A DNA stretch of 64,000 nt. Origin: Catenaria anguillulae PL171. Lineage: Eukaryota > Blastocladiomycota > Blastocladiomycetes > Blastocladiales > Catenariaceae. The position numbers were made by a program, and so were the translations under genes. Below, piece after piece: positions 32,808-43,623 of the stretch. Location of the stretch: assembly GCA_002102555.1 (NCBI GenBank), contig MCFL01000009.1, forward strand, positions 186,001 to 250,000, given 5' to 3'. The notes under the pieces were generated by a model. That model worked only from the letters and a program-made list of their open reading frames with translations. It had not been told where the DNA came from and made no database searches. Position 1 is the first letter of the stretch, and each line of letters opens with the position of its first letter.

Positions 32808-35800
32808 ATGGATTCTCCGTCTTCGAATTCAAACAACTCCACTCCCAACTCAGCGAACGAAAGCAATAACAACAAGCCCAAACGGTCTCGGCCCCCTCGC
32901 CAACGTCAACGTCAACGGAAACCAAAATCGAATACAGCAGGACCACAAGATCCGCCAGCGGCCGCAGGTTCTGCTCAAGACACTACCATCAGTAGTAGCA
33001 TTTCGAGTGCGAGTGCCAGGTTTGTTCTTTTCACGTAATCATTCCCGAGTGTACACTGACACTGACTCTTTTGTTTTGTTTCGTTTCGTGAAAGCAGCAC
33101 TCGGCCCTCGGCTGCATCCACCCCCACCCCATCCAATTTGGACTCGGAGTCGCTGACTGCTGCATCGTCAGAACAGCCGCCTGTGAAGAAGAAGTACCAA
33201 CGCCAACGCAAGCCCAAAAGCAACAACAACAACAGCAACATGCCGGCGACTGCTTCTGCCTCGACCGCTGGGTCCACTTCTGCATCTGCTCCTGGGTCCT
33301 CTTCGGCCGCTGAATCCACTTCTGCTGCTTCTGCTTCCAACAACAGCGGCTCACAACGTTCTCAAGCACAGGTATGCCTCAATCCAAATGCCCGGCCATT
33401 TGTTCCCGCCAACTCTGGCTCCAATCACAATCGCAACTCGCGCGCCATCCCGATCCGTCGCCCGCCAGCGCCTTCTTCCTCTTCGCCTTTACCGTTGGCA
33501 GCAACAGCGCCTCAGAAACCGCAACAAGTCCCTGCCGCCACAACCGCCCTTGCTGCCCTCAACTCGTACGGCCACGACTACACCTCACTGGCCTTGTCGC
33601 TCGCCACAGACCTCATCCTCGGCTCGAAGGAATGCGTCATTTGCTGCGACTCGATCAAACCGCGCAACCCAATCTGGTCGTGCTCCACTTGCTTTGTCCC
33701 GCTGCACTTGGGCTGTGTCAAGGAATGGGCCGCCTCACACACGCCTCCCAACCCGGGTGGCGACACGGCCACCGGCGAAAAGACCATGCGCTGCCCAGCG
33801 TGCAACTGTACGCAGCCACTCGAGTCGGCACGCTTCTACACTTGCTTTTGCGGCCAAGTCCGCAACCCTGCGTTGGACCGATTCACCACGCCGCATGCAT
33901 GCGGCAAGCCATGCGACCGCACGCTTGCCGATTGTACGCACAAGTGCTCGCTCCCGTGCCATCCGGGCCCGTGCTCTCCCTGCGCAAAGATTGTCACGGT
34001 ATCGTGTGCGGGAGGGCACGTCAAGCGCCAGGCAACATGTGGATCCGAGGCGGCAAAGGCCCAAGTGCCGTGTGTGGCAAAGTGCAACAAAGTCTTGAAT
34101 TGCGGAAAGCACACGTGCGAGCGGACGTGCCATGCAGTTGACGAGGACGACGACGGTGACAGCGACCTTGCGCACAAGTGCACGGTCGAGGTGCTCGTCC
34201 CGTGCCAATGTGGCCGGTCGGACCCACAGCCGTTTCACTGCGGGTCTGAACCCGCCGCGCGCAAATGCAACACGCCGTGCGACCTCACTTTTCCGTGTGG
34301 CCACACGTGTACCTCCACATGCTGCCCGCTGTCGCCCGCCGACCACGTTCTGTGCCCACTCTCTCCAGAGCTCCTCAACACATGTCCCTGTGGTAAATCC
34401 ACACTCAACCGCACCTCGTGCCACGACCCAACATCCACATCATGCGGCAAATCGTGCGGCCAACCGCTTCCCTGCGGGCACCCGTGCTCGCGCAAGTGTC
34501 ACTCGGACCTCGACAATCATCGGTGCACGAGCACCATGCAAGCCACGTGTCGGTGTGGTCTGGTCACATCGACCTTGCCGTGTGCCGTGTACAACACCAT
34601 GCTTGCCAGCGGCGACCCATTCTTGTGCGAGCTCGTGTGCGACGCCCCGCTCATGTGCCGGCGCAAGGGTCACAAATGCAAAAGCGTGTGCTGTCCCGCG
34701 TCCAAGGCGGCTATTGCCGCGTCCGTCTCAAACGTACCCGCAACATCCGCCTCATCGTCATCTGCATTGTCATTGTCAGGGCGTGGCGCCAGCAACAACA
34801 ATGCATGGACCTCGCTCGAGTCGCACCTGCAACAAGAAGCACTCACTGCCACTGCTCGCCGCCAACTCGACTCGCAATTCCACACGTGCCCGCACACATG
34901 TGGGAAACCGCTCACGTGCGGCAATCACGCGTGCGCGTACCCTTGCCACGCAGGTGCCTGCCCGCCGTGCCTTGAGGCTTCGTTTGACGAACTGTTTTGC
35001 GCGTGTGGGCGGTCGAGCATTATCCCGCCCGTGCCCTGCGGCACCCTGGCGGTCCAATGCTCGTTCCCGTGTACGCGCGAGCGGCCATGTGGCCACCCGA
35101 ACTTGGGCACGCACGAGTGTCATTCGGATGCGGTGGCGTGTCCGCCGTGTGTGGTGTTGGTGGAAAAGAAATGTGCGTGCGGGAAATCCACCATGCCTGC
35201 GTCGCGGTGCTCGAGTACCGTGAAACCGGCGTGTGGTGCGAAATGCGGACTGCCGTTGGCGTGCGGGCACAAGTGTTCGCTCGGGTGCCATGACCCGAAC
35301 GCGCCCGCAACCCCGTGCGTGTGCCGCGAAGTGTGCGGCCAGCGACGTGAAATGACTTGCGGGCATGCGTGCCCGCTGGCGTGTCATTATGGCCAAGGCA
35401 CGTGCGAGGAGGTGGGCGGCGGGTGTAAAGTCAAGGTGACACGCTCGTGTGCGTGCGGGCGGTTGAGTCAGGTGGGCACGTGTCAGCCCGGCCGGAACAG
35501 CGTGCCGCTCGAGTGTGATGATGGGTGTCGCGTTGCGGCGCGTAATCGGGTGGTGGCGGATGCGCTCAAGGTGGGGGCAAGTCGGGCAAAGGCAACGGGT
35601 GCGCGTGCATCGGGATCCGACGATGATGGCGATGGTGACGGCGATATGGACGACTCGGCGTGTCCGTACGACCTTGACACGCTCACGTACGCTCGCCTGC
35701 ACCCAGATTTTGCCCGCGAGCTCGAGCACACGTTGGCGGATTTGATTGCGTCGGCCGAGCGCGATTCTCGCGGTGGGGTGGCCATGCGCAACCTCGGCAA

Positions 35801-36638
35801 GCCCATGAAGCAGCCTGTGCGCAAGTTTGTGCATGCCATTGCTGCTGCTTGGCATGTGCACAGCGAAAGTGTGGACCCCGAGCCCAAGCGGCTCGTGATC
35901 CTGACGGCCAAGCGCGGGCTCAGCGGGCCGCCCAGGTGGACGTGTGCCGAGGCAGTGCGGCGGTGGGTTGCGAGCGGCGCCATGGCCGTGGGCACGGGCA
36001 TGCAAGTTGCGCCAGCGGCCAAGGCAGCAGCCAAGCGCACACCCGTGGTGGCGGCCGCGGCTCAGAGTGCGAATGCGCTCGTGATTCAAGAAACGTCGCT
36101 CGCAAGCGCCTTGGACGTGGAGCCTTACTGCCGGTTGTACTTTGGGTCGACTCCCTTTTCTGTGGTGCGCCATGCACCCAGTCGCACGGATCCCACAAAG
36201 TACGAGGCTGTGGTGCAAGTCATTGTTGCCGGGCCAAGTTCGGGCGCAGCGTACATGCCCCCGCATGCAGTCCAGGAGTTGATTCGGGAGGTGCGCGCGC
36301 CGCTGCACAGCTTGCTGGTGGATTTGGGGAAGGCAAAGGCTGTGGTGGAGGCACATGTGGATCGCAAAGGGAATGTGAGTGCCGGTGCTGGGTTTGTCAA
36401 GGTCACTGGCAAGAAGGGCAGCGCGGCAGTAGCTCAGGCGTCTGCGTCAGAAGAAGAGGAGGGCGAAGAGCACGGGGAGTCTGCAAGGATGGGCAGCGTT
36501 GTGCCTGTTGCCGTTGCAACGAGGAACACGTTCGAGTCTTTGTTGGACTTGCCGTCGTCGCCTGCAAAGTCGTCCGCGTCGTCATCGTCGGCGGCTCAAG
36601 AGCCAGTGGATGATTGGGAGCAGGAGGCGGATGATTGA
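32808..36638 (+). CDS. FAP1: NF-X1-type zinc-finger protein with PAM2, RING and R3H regions (FAP1/shuttle craft/NFX1 family)
   Basis: Exons 32808-33019 and 33098-36638 encode 1,250 residues. Order: a basic low-complexity N-terminus with repeated KRSRPPRQRQRQRKPKS-type patches; a PAM2 motif (LNPNARPFVPAN, about residues 163-174) that binds the MLLE domain of poly(A)-binding protein; and a RING-like module at about 250-305 (CVICCDSIKPRNPIWSC ... MRCPACNC). From about 320 to 880 come roughly nine NF-X1-type Cys/His fingers, for example CGKPLTCGNHACAYPCHAG and CGLPLACGHKCSLGCHDP. An R3H-like region follows at about 935-1005 (LHPDFARELEHTLADLI ... MKQPVRKFVHAIAAAWHVHS), then an Ala/Ser-rich tail. 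Family members act as transcription repressors, RNA regulators or E3 ligases; yeast FAP1 interacts with FKBP12. The long antisense frames opposite this gene are composition artefacts. Confidence 0.92.
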
Positions 36639-37239
36639 TTAATTGACTCGTGGACTCGTTGACTCGTTGGGAGTGTTTTTTTTTCTATCGTTTCTTGTTG
36701 TTTTGATCGTCTCGCGGACTTGACTGTACCATACATGCCTCGTGCTCAACCCATCTTGTTTTCACGTTTCTCTGCCACACTGACGGTTGGCCGTGCGACT
36801 GCGAACACGCCATTCGAATCGCGCAAACAGACTCAACAGACAACAACATTGAAATAAGAAACAGCCACCCTCATCATCATCATTCCATGTATTTCTTCTC
36901 CACTGGCAAGATTCATTCAACGTCATTGTGCAGTGTGCAGTGCATTCCATCAACCCAAGCAGGGTCTATCATACTCTTCATGTTATCCATCTAGTGATCC
37001 CTTTTCCTATCAGCCTCGCCTGGAGGACTTGCTCTCATCGTATTCCCTCTCTTCCGAGACGACCCCAAACCAAACCGACGTCTTCATCGTTAAGACATCG
37101 ATCCCCATCGACAGTCACTGCTGCTCCCGCGCCAGCCCCTGAGCCCCTTGGCTGATCCCACAACGTTACCCCTCGTGTTGTGTTGTGACTGGCCCTCCCT
37201 CCCACTCACCGACAGTAACCCAACACCGGACCGGCCGAC
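36639..37239. other. Intergenic: NF-X1 gene 3' end and PAQR promoter
   Basis: 601 nt, no supported gene. Contains a T8 run shortly after the NF-X1 stop and a C/T-rich leader before 37240. Confidence 0.5.
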
Positions 37240-38577
37240 ATGTTTCTCTTGCAATCCAGCGGCCGTATCCACCATCGGCAAGGCTCGCGGACCGCCGCCA
37301 TCGGAGGCTCATCTGCCACCAGTCACGCCCCGCCGGCGGCCCATGGCATCTCAACTTCAGCGTCCGCCAACCCCATCGGCAACGTCGCCAGCAACTCAGA
37401 TCACGCACCGACGACCATTCTTGACGACGAGTGGTCAGCAACGCCGATAGACGCCGTGGCACTGTCAATACCGCACTCACAGTCGTTCGACCAATTGCAT
37501 GACGACGGAGATGACAAGCATTCGCATTCGCGACGGCTCGCCGCCAAGAAAGACACGCCCCTGGCCGATTCGCTCGATCCCCTGGCCGACGACGATGGGC
37601 CGGCTTCACTGGCGCTGCCATCCTCCTCGTTCGACGCACTGCCCAAATCCATAGATTTCCCGACCGGCTCACCACATTCCTATACACAGCCACTCTTGGT
37701 CGCTTCCGCATCTTCAACTTCAACCATCACAAGGCTACCCTTATACCGTTGGGCCCAAGTACCCGAATATCTCCAGTTTAATCCGTACATTCTTACCCAC
37801 TATCGCTCGGGATACTCGTTTCGGCAAGCCTGGGTCTCCCTCACGGCCCTGCACAACGAAACCGGCAACATCTGGACCCACCTCGTCCCGATCCCCGTGT
37901 TTTTCTACTTTACATTCTTCTGCACGTCGCTCTTTTCGCCACTATGGCCGGACCGCCTTGTCCTGGCCCTGTACTTGCTCTCTGCAATCAAATGCTTTGC
38001 TTGCTCGTCCATGTTCCACGCATGCTATTGCATCAACCACGCCGTGTACATGCAATTCGGATGCCTCGACTACCAGGGCATCTCGGTGCTCATCAGCGGC
38101 GGTGCAGTCGCTCTCACGTATGCCGCCATGTACGCTGCCGCGCCGCAGTACGCGTGGATCAAATTGCTTGCCATGGCCGGCGCCGCAGGCATCAGTCTTG
38201 TGGGCATTGTTGGCCCAAAGTTCCCGATTTGGCACACGGCCGTGTTTCGTGCACGCCGCACCGCCATTTATGTCAGTGCGGGCTTGCTCGGGACCGTCAC
38301 GCCGATTGCTTGGCTCGTGTTTGTCGATGGCGGCGTGCCGACATATGCCAACTTGTGGTGGGGCACAAATGGGTGGAAGGTTGTGGTTGCAGCACTTGTG
38401 TTTGGCGTGAGCGTGTATGTTGGCAAGTTGCCCGAACGGTGGTGGCCCGGAGCGTTTGATTTGGTGGGTCATTCGCATCAGTGGTGGCATGTCGCAGTGG
38501 TGGCGGCGGTGGTTGCGCATGGGCTGTTTGTGGGTCAGTTGATTCAGTGGCGGGTGACGGAGGGAGAGTTGAGGTGA
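37240..38577 (+). CDS. PAQR family seven-transmembrane receptor (AdipoR/Izh type)
   Basis: A single-exon 445-residue protein. The first about 165 residues are polar and probably disordered. The family core starts LPLYRWAQVPEYLQFNPYIL, with the signature SLTALHNETGNIWTHL. Seven membrane segments follow. The zinc-binding histidines of the PAQR ceramidase-like site are present: His in SSMFHACY (about residue 259) and the pair in HSHQWWHV (about 411-417), and the conserved Asp lies in CLDYQGISVLI. Fungal members (Izh1-4) take part in zinc and sterol/lipid homeostasis; animal members are adiponectin and progestin receptors with ceramidase activity. Which ligand or lipid is used here is not visible. 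Cytosolic N-terminus is the family norm. Confidence 0.92.
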   Translation: MFLLQSSGRIHHRQGSRTAAIGGSSATSHAPPAAHGISTSASANPIGNVASNSDHAPTTILDDEWSATPIDAVALSIPHSQSFDQLHDDGDDKHSHSRRLAAKKDTPLADSLDPLADDDGPASLALPSSSFDALPKSIDFPTGSPHSYTQPLLVASASSTSTITRLPLYRWAQVPEYLQFNPYILTHYRSGYSFRQAWVSLTALHNETGNIWTHLVPIPVFFYFTFFCTSLFSPLWPDRLVLALYLLSAIKCFACSSMFHACYCINHAVYMQFGCLDYQGISVLISGGAVALTYAAMYAAAPQYAWIKLLAMAGAAGISLVGIVGPKFPIWHTAVFRARRTAIYVSAGLLGTVTPIAWLVFVDGGVPTYANLWWGTNGWKVVVAALVFGVSVYVGKLPERWWPGAFDLVGHSHQWWHVAVVAAVVAHGLFVGQLIQWRVTEGELR

Positions 38578-38930
38578 GAATGGGCATGATGGGGAAGAGA
38601 TTGGGTGGGGATTGTGGTCATTTACGTACATAGCTGCACACTCTTTTCATTATAGGTTTCCATGTGGACAGTGCAGATTCGTTGTTGACACGCGATGATG
38701 AGGAAACGCGTCCCTTCAGGCAAGCCTGCGGACAAAATGAAGCGTGGGAGCTAACCAACCAAGAGGACTGTGCCGTCCCTGTCTATGCGCAAGCATAAAG
38801 TGGCAGTGGCCACCCTCACCATTCACGCACGACGTTTACGGAGATCTCATCTCACAACCATTCTCACACCGCTGCTGGTCACAGCCCTCATCATCTCTCC
38901 ACCCTACCGCACTTTAAGTTTCCAACCAAC
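38578..38930. other. Intergenic: PAQR 3' end and promoter of secreted protein 2
   Basis: 353 nt without a coding frame. The last 50 nt before the ATG at 38931 are C/T-rich, as before the two sister secreted-protein genes. Confidence 0.5.
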
Positions 38931-39635
38931 ATGAAATCATTCACGTTTTTCGCCATTGCTACGCTCGCCACGACGGCCGCCGCACTTGCCGCGCCGAATC
39001 CAGGCTCTGTCTTCGAAAGGCCTGTGGCCGTTCCTGTTGACCAGAATGACTCGTTCCCGGCCATTCAGCAACAGGGGCAACTACCCGCCGAGTTGCCTCC
39101 CGCAACCATTCCCACAATCACGGCGGTCTCAAAAAGCCCATGCAAATCCCCCACTTCTCTCCCAACTGCAACAGCTGTTGCCGCGGACGAGTCCCAGTAT
39201 TCCAACCCAATTCAGCAACTCCCAATTATCACAGCAATAGTAACAGCTAGAGTCACCAGTGCCGCCGCCGCACCCACCTCGTCCGCTTTGCCTACGGTCG
39301 CGCCAGTGCCAACGCCAACGGACGTGCCTCGCAAGCGCAAATGCATCCGGTATCGTGTCAAGCCCGCGGCTCCCACGGCCACGGCCACGGCCATTGCTGA
39401 AGACGTAGGATACGGCAGCGGTGGCAAGCCTGGCAAAACCGATGTCGCGTTCGCCACTGCACCTGCCATGTCGACGGCCACGGCCGCAGCCACCAACGTG
39501 TATGAACAGCCGCCTGCTGGCGAGCCGGTGGCCAAGAACGAATTGGGCGAGTCGAGCAATGCACTCCAGCGTTCCGTTGGCCAAAGTGGAGCTGCGGCGC
39601 TGGTGTTGATGGTTGGAGCTGGGCTTTTTTTGTAA
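38931..39635 (+). CDS. Secreted Ala/Thr/Pro-rich protein 2 with GPI-like tail
   Basis: A 234-residue single-exon protein. Signal peptide MKSFTFFAIATLATTAAALA; the mature part is rich in Ala, Thr, Pro and Val, with Cys only in KSPCKSP and KRKCIRYRVKP; the C-terminus is hydrophobic (SGAAALVLMVGAGLFL). Start (MKS plus Ala-rich signal), composition, the VYEQPP segment (VYEQPAPAY in protein 1) and the end (VGAGLFL against VGAGLLL) tie it to the genes at 10253 and 48659, though it is the most diverged member. Likely a surface or wall protein. Function unknown. Confidence 0.8.
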   Translation: MKSFTFFAIATLATTAAALAAPNPGSVFERPVAVPVDQNDSFPAIQQQGQLPAELPPATIPTITAVSKSPCKSPTSLPTATAVAADESQYSNPIQQLPIITAIVTARVTSAAAAPTSSALPTVAPVPTPTDVPRKRKCIRYRVKPAAPTATATAIAEDVGYGSGGKPGKTDVAFATAPAMSTATAAATNVYEQPPAGEPVAKNELGESSNALQRSVGQSGAAALVLMVGAGLFL

Positions 39636-40387
39636 GTCAGAGTGAGACAGGCCATGACATGAATAGATATTGTACAATCACGACATATACTGCGGCATTT
39701 CCACCTCATCGACCGCCAACCATACTTGCCAACTGTGATGCCAGTGTAGTCGGGAATCAATGAGGATAGCACGAAGGCTGGTGGGGGTGGTGAGCGTAGG
39801 CTCAACTGTAGGGGAATTGGAAGAGCAACGGCGCGAGGGCAATGTTGTTGATTCAAATGAATGCAAGTGGGTTGAAGTTGTGGAAGCAGAATTGAACGTG
39901 TGAGAAGCCAGGAGGAAGCGAGCAGCTAAGGAGGACAATTCAGCAAAAGGCAACATGTATTTATTCATCATGGGTGACAGAATGGTGTCGTGGTTATAAG
40001 GCTCGATTCACAGGCCAAGAGGGAGCAACAAGGTTGGAAAATCACAACAAAGTTGGGAACATGAGCGGGAAGTAGGGGATCAATCAGAGAGTAGGCAAGG
40101 ATAGCGTCGGGGATCATAAGGTGATGACGAAGAAGCGGAAAAGGATAAGGATGAGATGAGACGTGAGACAAAACATGAGCAACAATCGAAATGTCCCTCG
40201 TTCTCAGACGCGCCTCACAATGAACCGCCATCTCGACAACGGTGCTCTCACAGCTTCTCGCTACCACACCAGTGCTCGAAATCCGGCCTCACAAACCCAA
40301 GAACTGGACATCCAGCCGGCGCCAGCCCTGGCGCCAGCGCCGGGTACTGAATTTGCTGTTTACGGAGTTTGGTACAACGAAGCACTG
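39636..40387. other. Intergenic, no gene seen
   Basis: Short frames on both strands only. The frame at 40163-40594 on the plus strand is a shadow of the minus-strand coding-like segment ending at 40388. Confidence 0.4.
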
Positions 40388-41761
40388 TCATTCGACAAAG
40401 CTGTGTACGTAAATATCCGTGGCGTCCACACGCAAGAATCTGGTGCCGCTATTATCCATGGGCAGCAGGCGCTCCCACACGCGCTGGGCATCCTCGGGAT
40501 CAAGCGACTGCAGGTACACCATGTCTGGGCGGAAGTGGAGGGTGGCCAACGATTCCCCCCCCCCCCCCCCCATGTATCTTGGTTTCCTGGGTAGGCGCTC
40601 AGGCCAGCCGAGGAATTGTCGTGGCAACGCGAGATGGACTTGGCTGGTTTGACCAACAAGCAGGTCGAGAACAAGTGTAGGTGACAGTCATCATGGGCAT
40701 ACAGCGGGTTGGCCAGCAGCTCATGGCAACCATCACACTTCAACATGCGCATGGACGTCTCGACGGCACGAAAGACGAGGTCGTGAAGGTGATGGTCAGC
40801 GCTGGTTGTTTCGAGCGCACGGGACACTTCACTTGACGCAGACACGAGCTTCCTGGCGAGGGAAAAACACTCGTCGACAGCGATCGTGCTGATGAGTGCA
40901 GGAACAGCCAATGAGAAAGAGGGCCACACACGTATACATTGGATTGGGTGACGTGGGCCAGACGAAGACAACGACGCCTGGGCGTCTTGCTTGCTTGCCA
41001 ACGAAAAATCCGGCTGGAACACGTATGACTATCATATTTATGTCGAGCTTTGCCTTCTGGTTCGCGTTGGCAGGAGCCGGGCGCTTGCCAAGATCTCGTC
41101 TGGTGAGCAGAGATGTAAAGAATTGAGTGCAAGCTGAGGAACAGGCAAAAGGATGACAAATGGGAATGGCGACAACGCACCAATCGAGTTGGACGGAAGA
41201 AACGAGGTGGGCCGCCTTTTGCGGCTGTGGGTCGCCTCAAAGGACAAAGCAACTGTGCCAGGTTCACGTGTTCGCCTGGGGACACAGCAGCCCAAACCTC
41301 AACCTATCGTCAAAGTTTTCTGGATCAGTAAAAAGGTCGAGAAAGGTCATGGCGTCCGACTTGCGATGAGCATTGAATGTGATGGGCGGGTTGTTGGAGG
41401 AGGCAGGGTTGACAGCACCCATCTCGATATGTAAGGTCGTCTTTGGCTTGCGGAGTTGGGGGAGGAGGGCGCTGCTTGAGCGTGGGAGCCCGGCGTGAGG
41501 TGAGAGGTTGGTGAACGTGGAGGTCGTTTCAAACGGCTGCGGTCGTCTCTGCATGTGGGGCAAGTGATTGTGATTTCTGTGACAACCAGCCCAGATGTTA
41601 CCCCCTCCGCCTCTGATGCATGGCAGCCTAGCGAGCATGACAACTTGCGCTTGGCGACTTGCATAACAATAGCCAGATGGAAAGCCAACAAGGAACCTGG
41701 CATGCTTTCCTTTCCGCCCGTCAACGTTGTGCTGATCGGCGGAATGCATTGAGGAAAGCAA
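40388..41761 (-). CDS. Unresolved gene or pseudogene with Cys-containing segments
   Basis: Not recognised. Several minus-strand stretches have real-gene codon bias but lie in different frames, so introns or frameshifts must be present. From the 5' side: a segment with ITCPTCRDD near 41550-41570, a segment LHIEMGAVNPASSNNPPITF continuing to DLFTDPENFDD (about 41300-41450), a RING-like beginning MLKCDGCHELLANPLYAHDD (about 40690-40750), and a last exon FRPDMVYLQSLDPEDAQRVW continuing to GTRFLRVDATDIYVHSFVE with stop at 40388-40390. A run of 17 C (17 G on the coding strand, 40555-40571) sits just before this last segment and is where the frame changes. That run could be an assembly error, a true frameshift or the edge of an intron. 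A zinc-binding protein is a guess. Confidence 0.3.
40555..40571. repeat. C17 homopolymer
   Basis: Seventeen consecutive C on the plus strand, inside a coding-like minus-strand region where it would encode poly-Gly. Length is prone to replication slippage and to sequencing error. Confidence 0.95.
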
Positions 41762-41989
41762 ACCACCGATCCGACGGAAAGTGGTGATTTACCACAGTAT
41801 TTATATTCTGTGGAAGTAGAAGTGGGAGTTGCGCTTGCTTCAATACCATGGCATTACGAATCATAACAATAACATATCAGTACATCACCTCCGGCAATGA
41901 ATACTCCCAGCCGATAACCACATCAGCCCCCTCCCACCGTCCTTGTCACGGTCATGTATTCCAACCATTCCAACCGCACACCCGCTCTG

Positions 41990-42735
41990 GCCGCCCCGAT
42001 GTTCGCCTTCTTGATGACCATCAGCTTCAGGAGGACGGTATTGCTCGCAGTTCTCACATCATCCCGCTAGCCATCCTTGAACAAGCGACTCCAGTGGCAC
42101 CTCAAGCGGATCCGCGAGGAGAAGCGCAAGAACCACTCCCACGCCCACATTGAGTACCGCAACTTCCGTTTCAACTTCCGCCTGCATTGGCAGCAGCCGA
42201 ATACAATGGTGTGCTCACGACTATGTTCTCTAAAGAGCTTAGGCAACGTTGAGAACTAAACCGCCTTTGATCTTCGTCACAGGTTCATCTGCGGTTTCAA
42301 TATCACGACGTCATCGCCCTCTGTCAGTATCTCAACATCCCCGAGTACTACAAACTTGACAACCGGGGCAAGGTCGAGAGTCTTACAGCGTTCGTCATGC
42401 TTCTTTATGCGCTCGTGCGGCCCCGGCGCCTGATTGATCTTTCGGGAATGTTTGGGTGCCACATTTCAGTCGGGTGTACAAGACCATCCTTTTGGACCCA
42501 GGACCGGCGATTTGCATCGAAAATGTACATCGGTGCGCATATGGTCGACCACAACCTTGTCGACCGCATGTGCGACGCCGCCGCGCACAAAGGATCAGTC
42601 TCTCTCAAGTATTTTCGGGCGGGCTCGAAAGTGTATGCATTCATCGATGGCAACCTCCATCCAACAGCACGGCCGAGGATCTTCCAATCGATGCGAAAAT
42701 GCCCTGGACCACTCGACAAGGTGCTTGTTGCTTAG
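41990..42735 (+). pseudogene. Degraded HARBI1-like (PIF/Harbinger) DDE transposase fragment
   Basis: Two collinear plus-strand segments. The first (about 42076-42208) reads RLQWHLKRIREEKRKNHSHA and then EYRNFRFNFRLHWQQPNTM. After a possible intron (GTGTGC...TCACAG) comes VHLRFQYHDVIALCQYLNIP and then GKVESLTAFVMLLYALVRPR followed by RLIDLSGMFG. This is the N-terminal helical region typical of plant/animal/fungal HARBI1-like proteins, in which recognition of a low-level helical domain precedes the nuclease. A frame change near 42460-42500 follows, then YIGAHMVDHNLVDRMCDAAA and KVYAFIDGNLHPTARPRIFQ, which matches the family's F-I-D-G-T-x-R-P-I-x-R-P block containing the first catalytic Asp. The remaining catalytic residues are missing, so the copy is truncated and inactive. 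No terminal inverted repeats or target duplication could be identified by eye. Confidence 0.6.
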
Positions 42736-42771
42736 GCGAAAGATGCTTTTCATTTTCGTTGTCCCCCATAC

Positions 42772-43356
42772 TTGCACACGCTAACATGTGCGTGCGCTCA
42801 ACCTGGACCCGCTCCCGAACCTTGCCCCCCCCATGTCCACGCTAAGTGCCTGCACTGCGTCTGCATCCGCGTCCGCGTCCATGCCTGCGCCGGCATCTGC
42901 TTCCTCGGCAACTCCTCGCCTCATACTCTCGCGCACCAGTACCCGCCAGCCAACCGTCCTTCCGCCGGCATTGGAGCCCCTGTATACTGGACGCCCTGGT
43001 CTTCCCACTGCAACATGTCGCTCTCTTCGGCGCCAACTCGCAAATGCTCCGCGCTCGAGTCACTCGAAACTCTGCAATCCACCTTGCTGCTTGCGCTCTT
43101 TGTCAGCTACAAGCAGCCTTGCGCCATGGTTATGCTTGAAGTTGGCGATTCCGACATCACTCTCAACGACTTGTTTAACCAAGTCACCAACCTGGCCAAG
43201 TACAAGACGGCCGCGGCAAAGCAATATTGTCGTGTCCCGGAATGGAGCGAAGTTGGTTTTGCTTTTATCAAGCTAACTGCCCATGTGCCTTTTTCCCAAC
43301 ACTGCTGGCTTGGATGTGCCTATCGGTGCGCTTCCTTCTGCTTTCCTCAATCTTGA
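42772..43356 (+). pseudogene. Coding-like remnant of unknown origin
   Basis: An open plus-strand frame whose second half has consistent C/G-ending codons, for example SALESLETLQSTLLLALFVS and VGDSDITLNDLFNQVTNLAK. The first half lacks this bias. No start with sensible context and no family match. It lies directly after the transposase fragment and may be a decayed exon or part of the same insertion. Treated as a remnant, not a gene. Confidence 0.25.
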
Positions 43357-43623
43357 TCCTTGTATTCACATGTCCTTCTCTCCCATTTCCAGCATCAATT
43401 CGCAATCAGTTTTAGTCAACTGGAACGAGCAAGAAAGCAAAGCATGAGGAGGTGTTGTATGTCATCGTGGACACAGGTGTTGAGAGCGATGGTCCTCAAC
43501 TGTACGCTGGTCTCATTACCTCTCCCCTGCCCGACTGCCATAAGTGACCATTTATCCCGCCTTTCCCGCCCTTCTCTGACTTTTTGATCAAACAATCAAT
43601 CGACTCAGACCATGCACATTTTA

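Noticed and set aside
34776-36356. A 526-codon open frame on the minus strand opposite the NF-X1-type gene
   Set aside because: It is a shadow frame: the plus strand encodes clear NF-X1 zinc fingers and R3H there, and the minus translation is Arg/His-rich nonsense typical of complementing Cys/Ala-rich codons.
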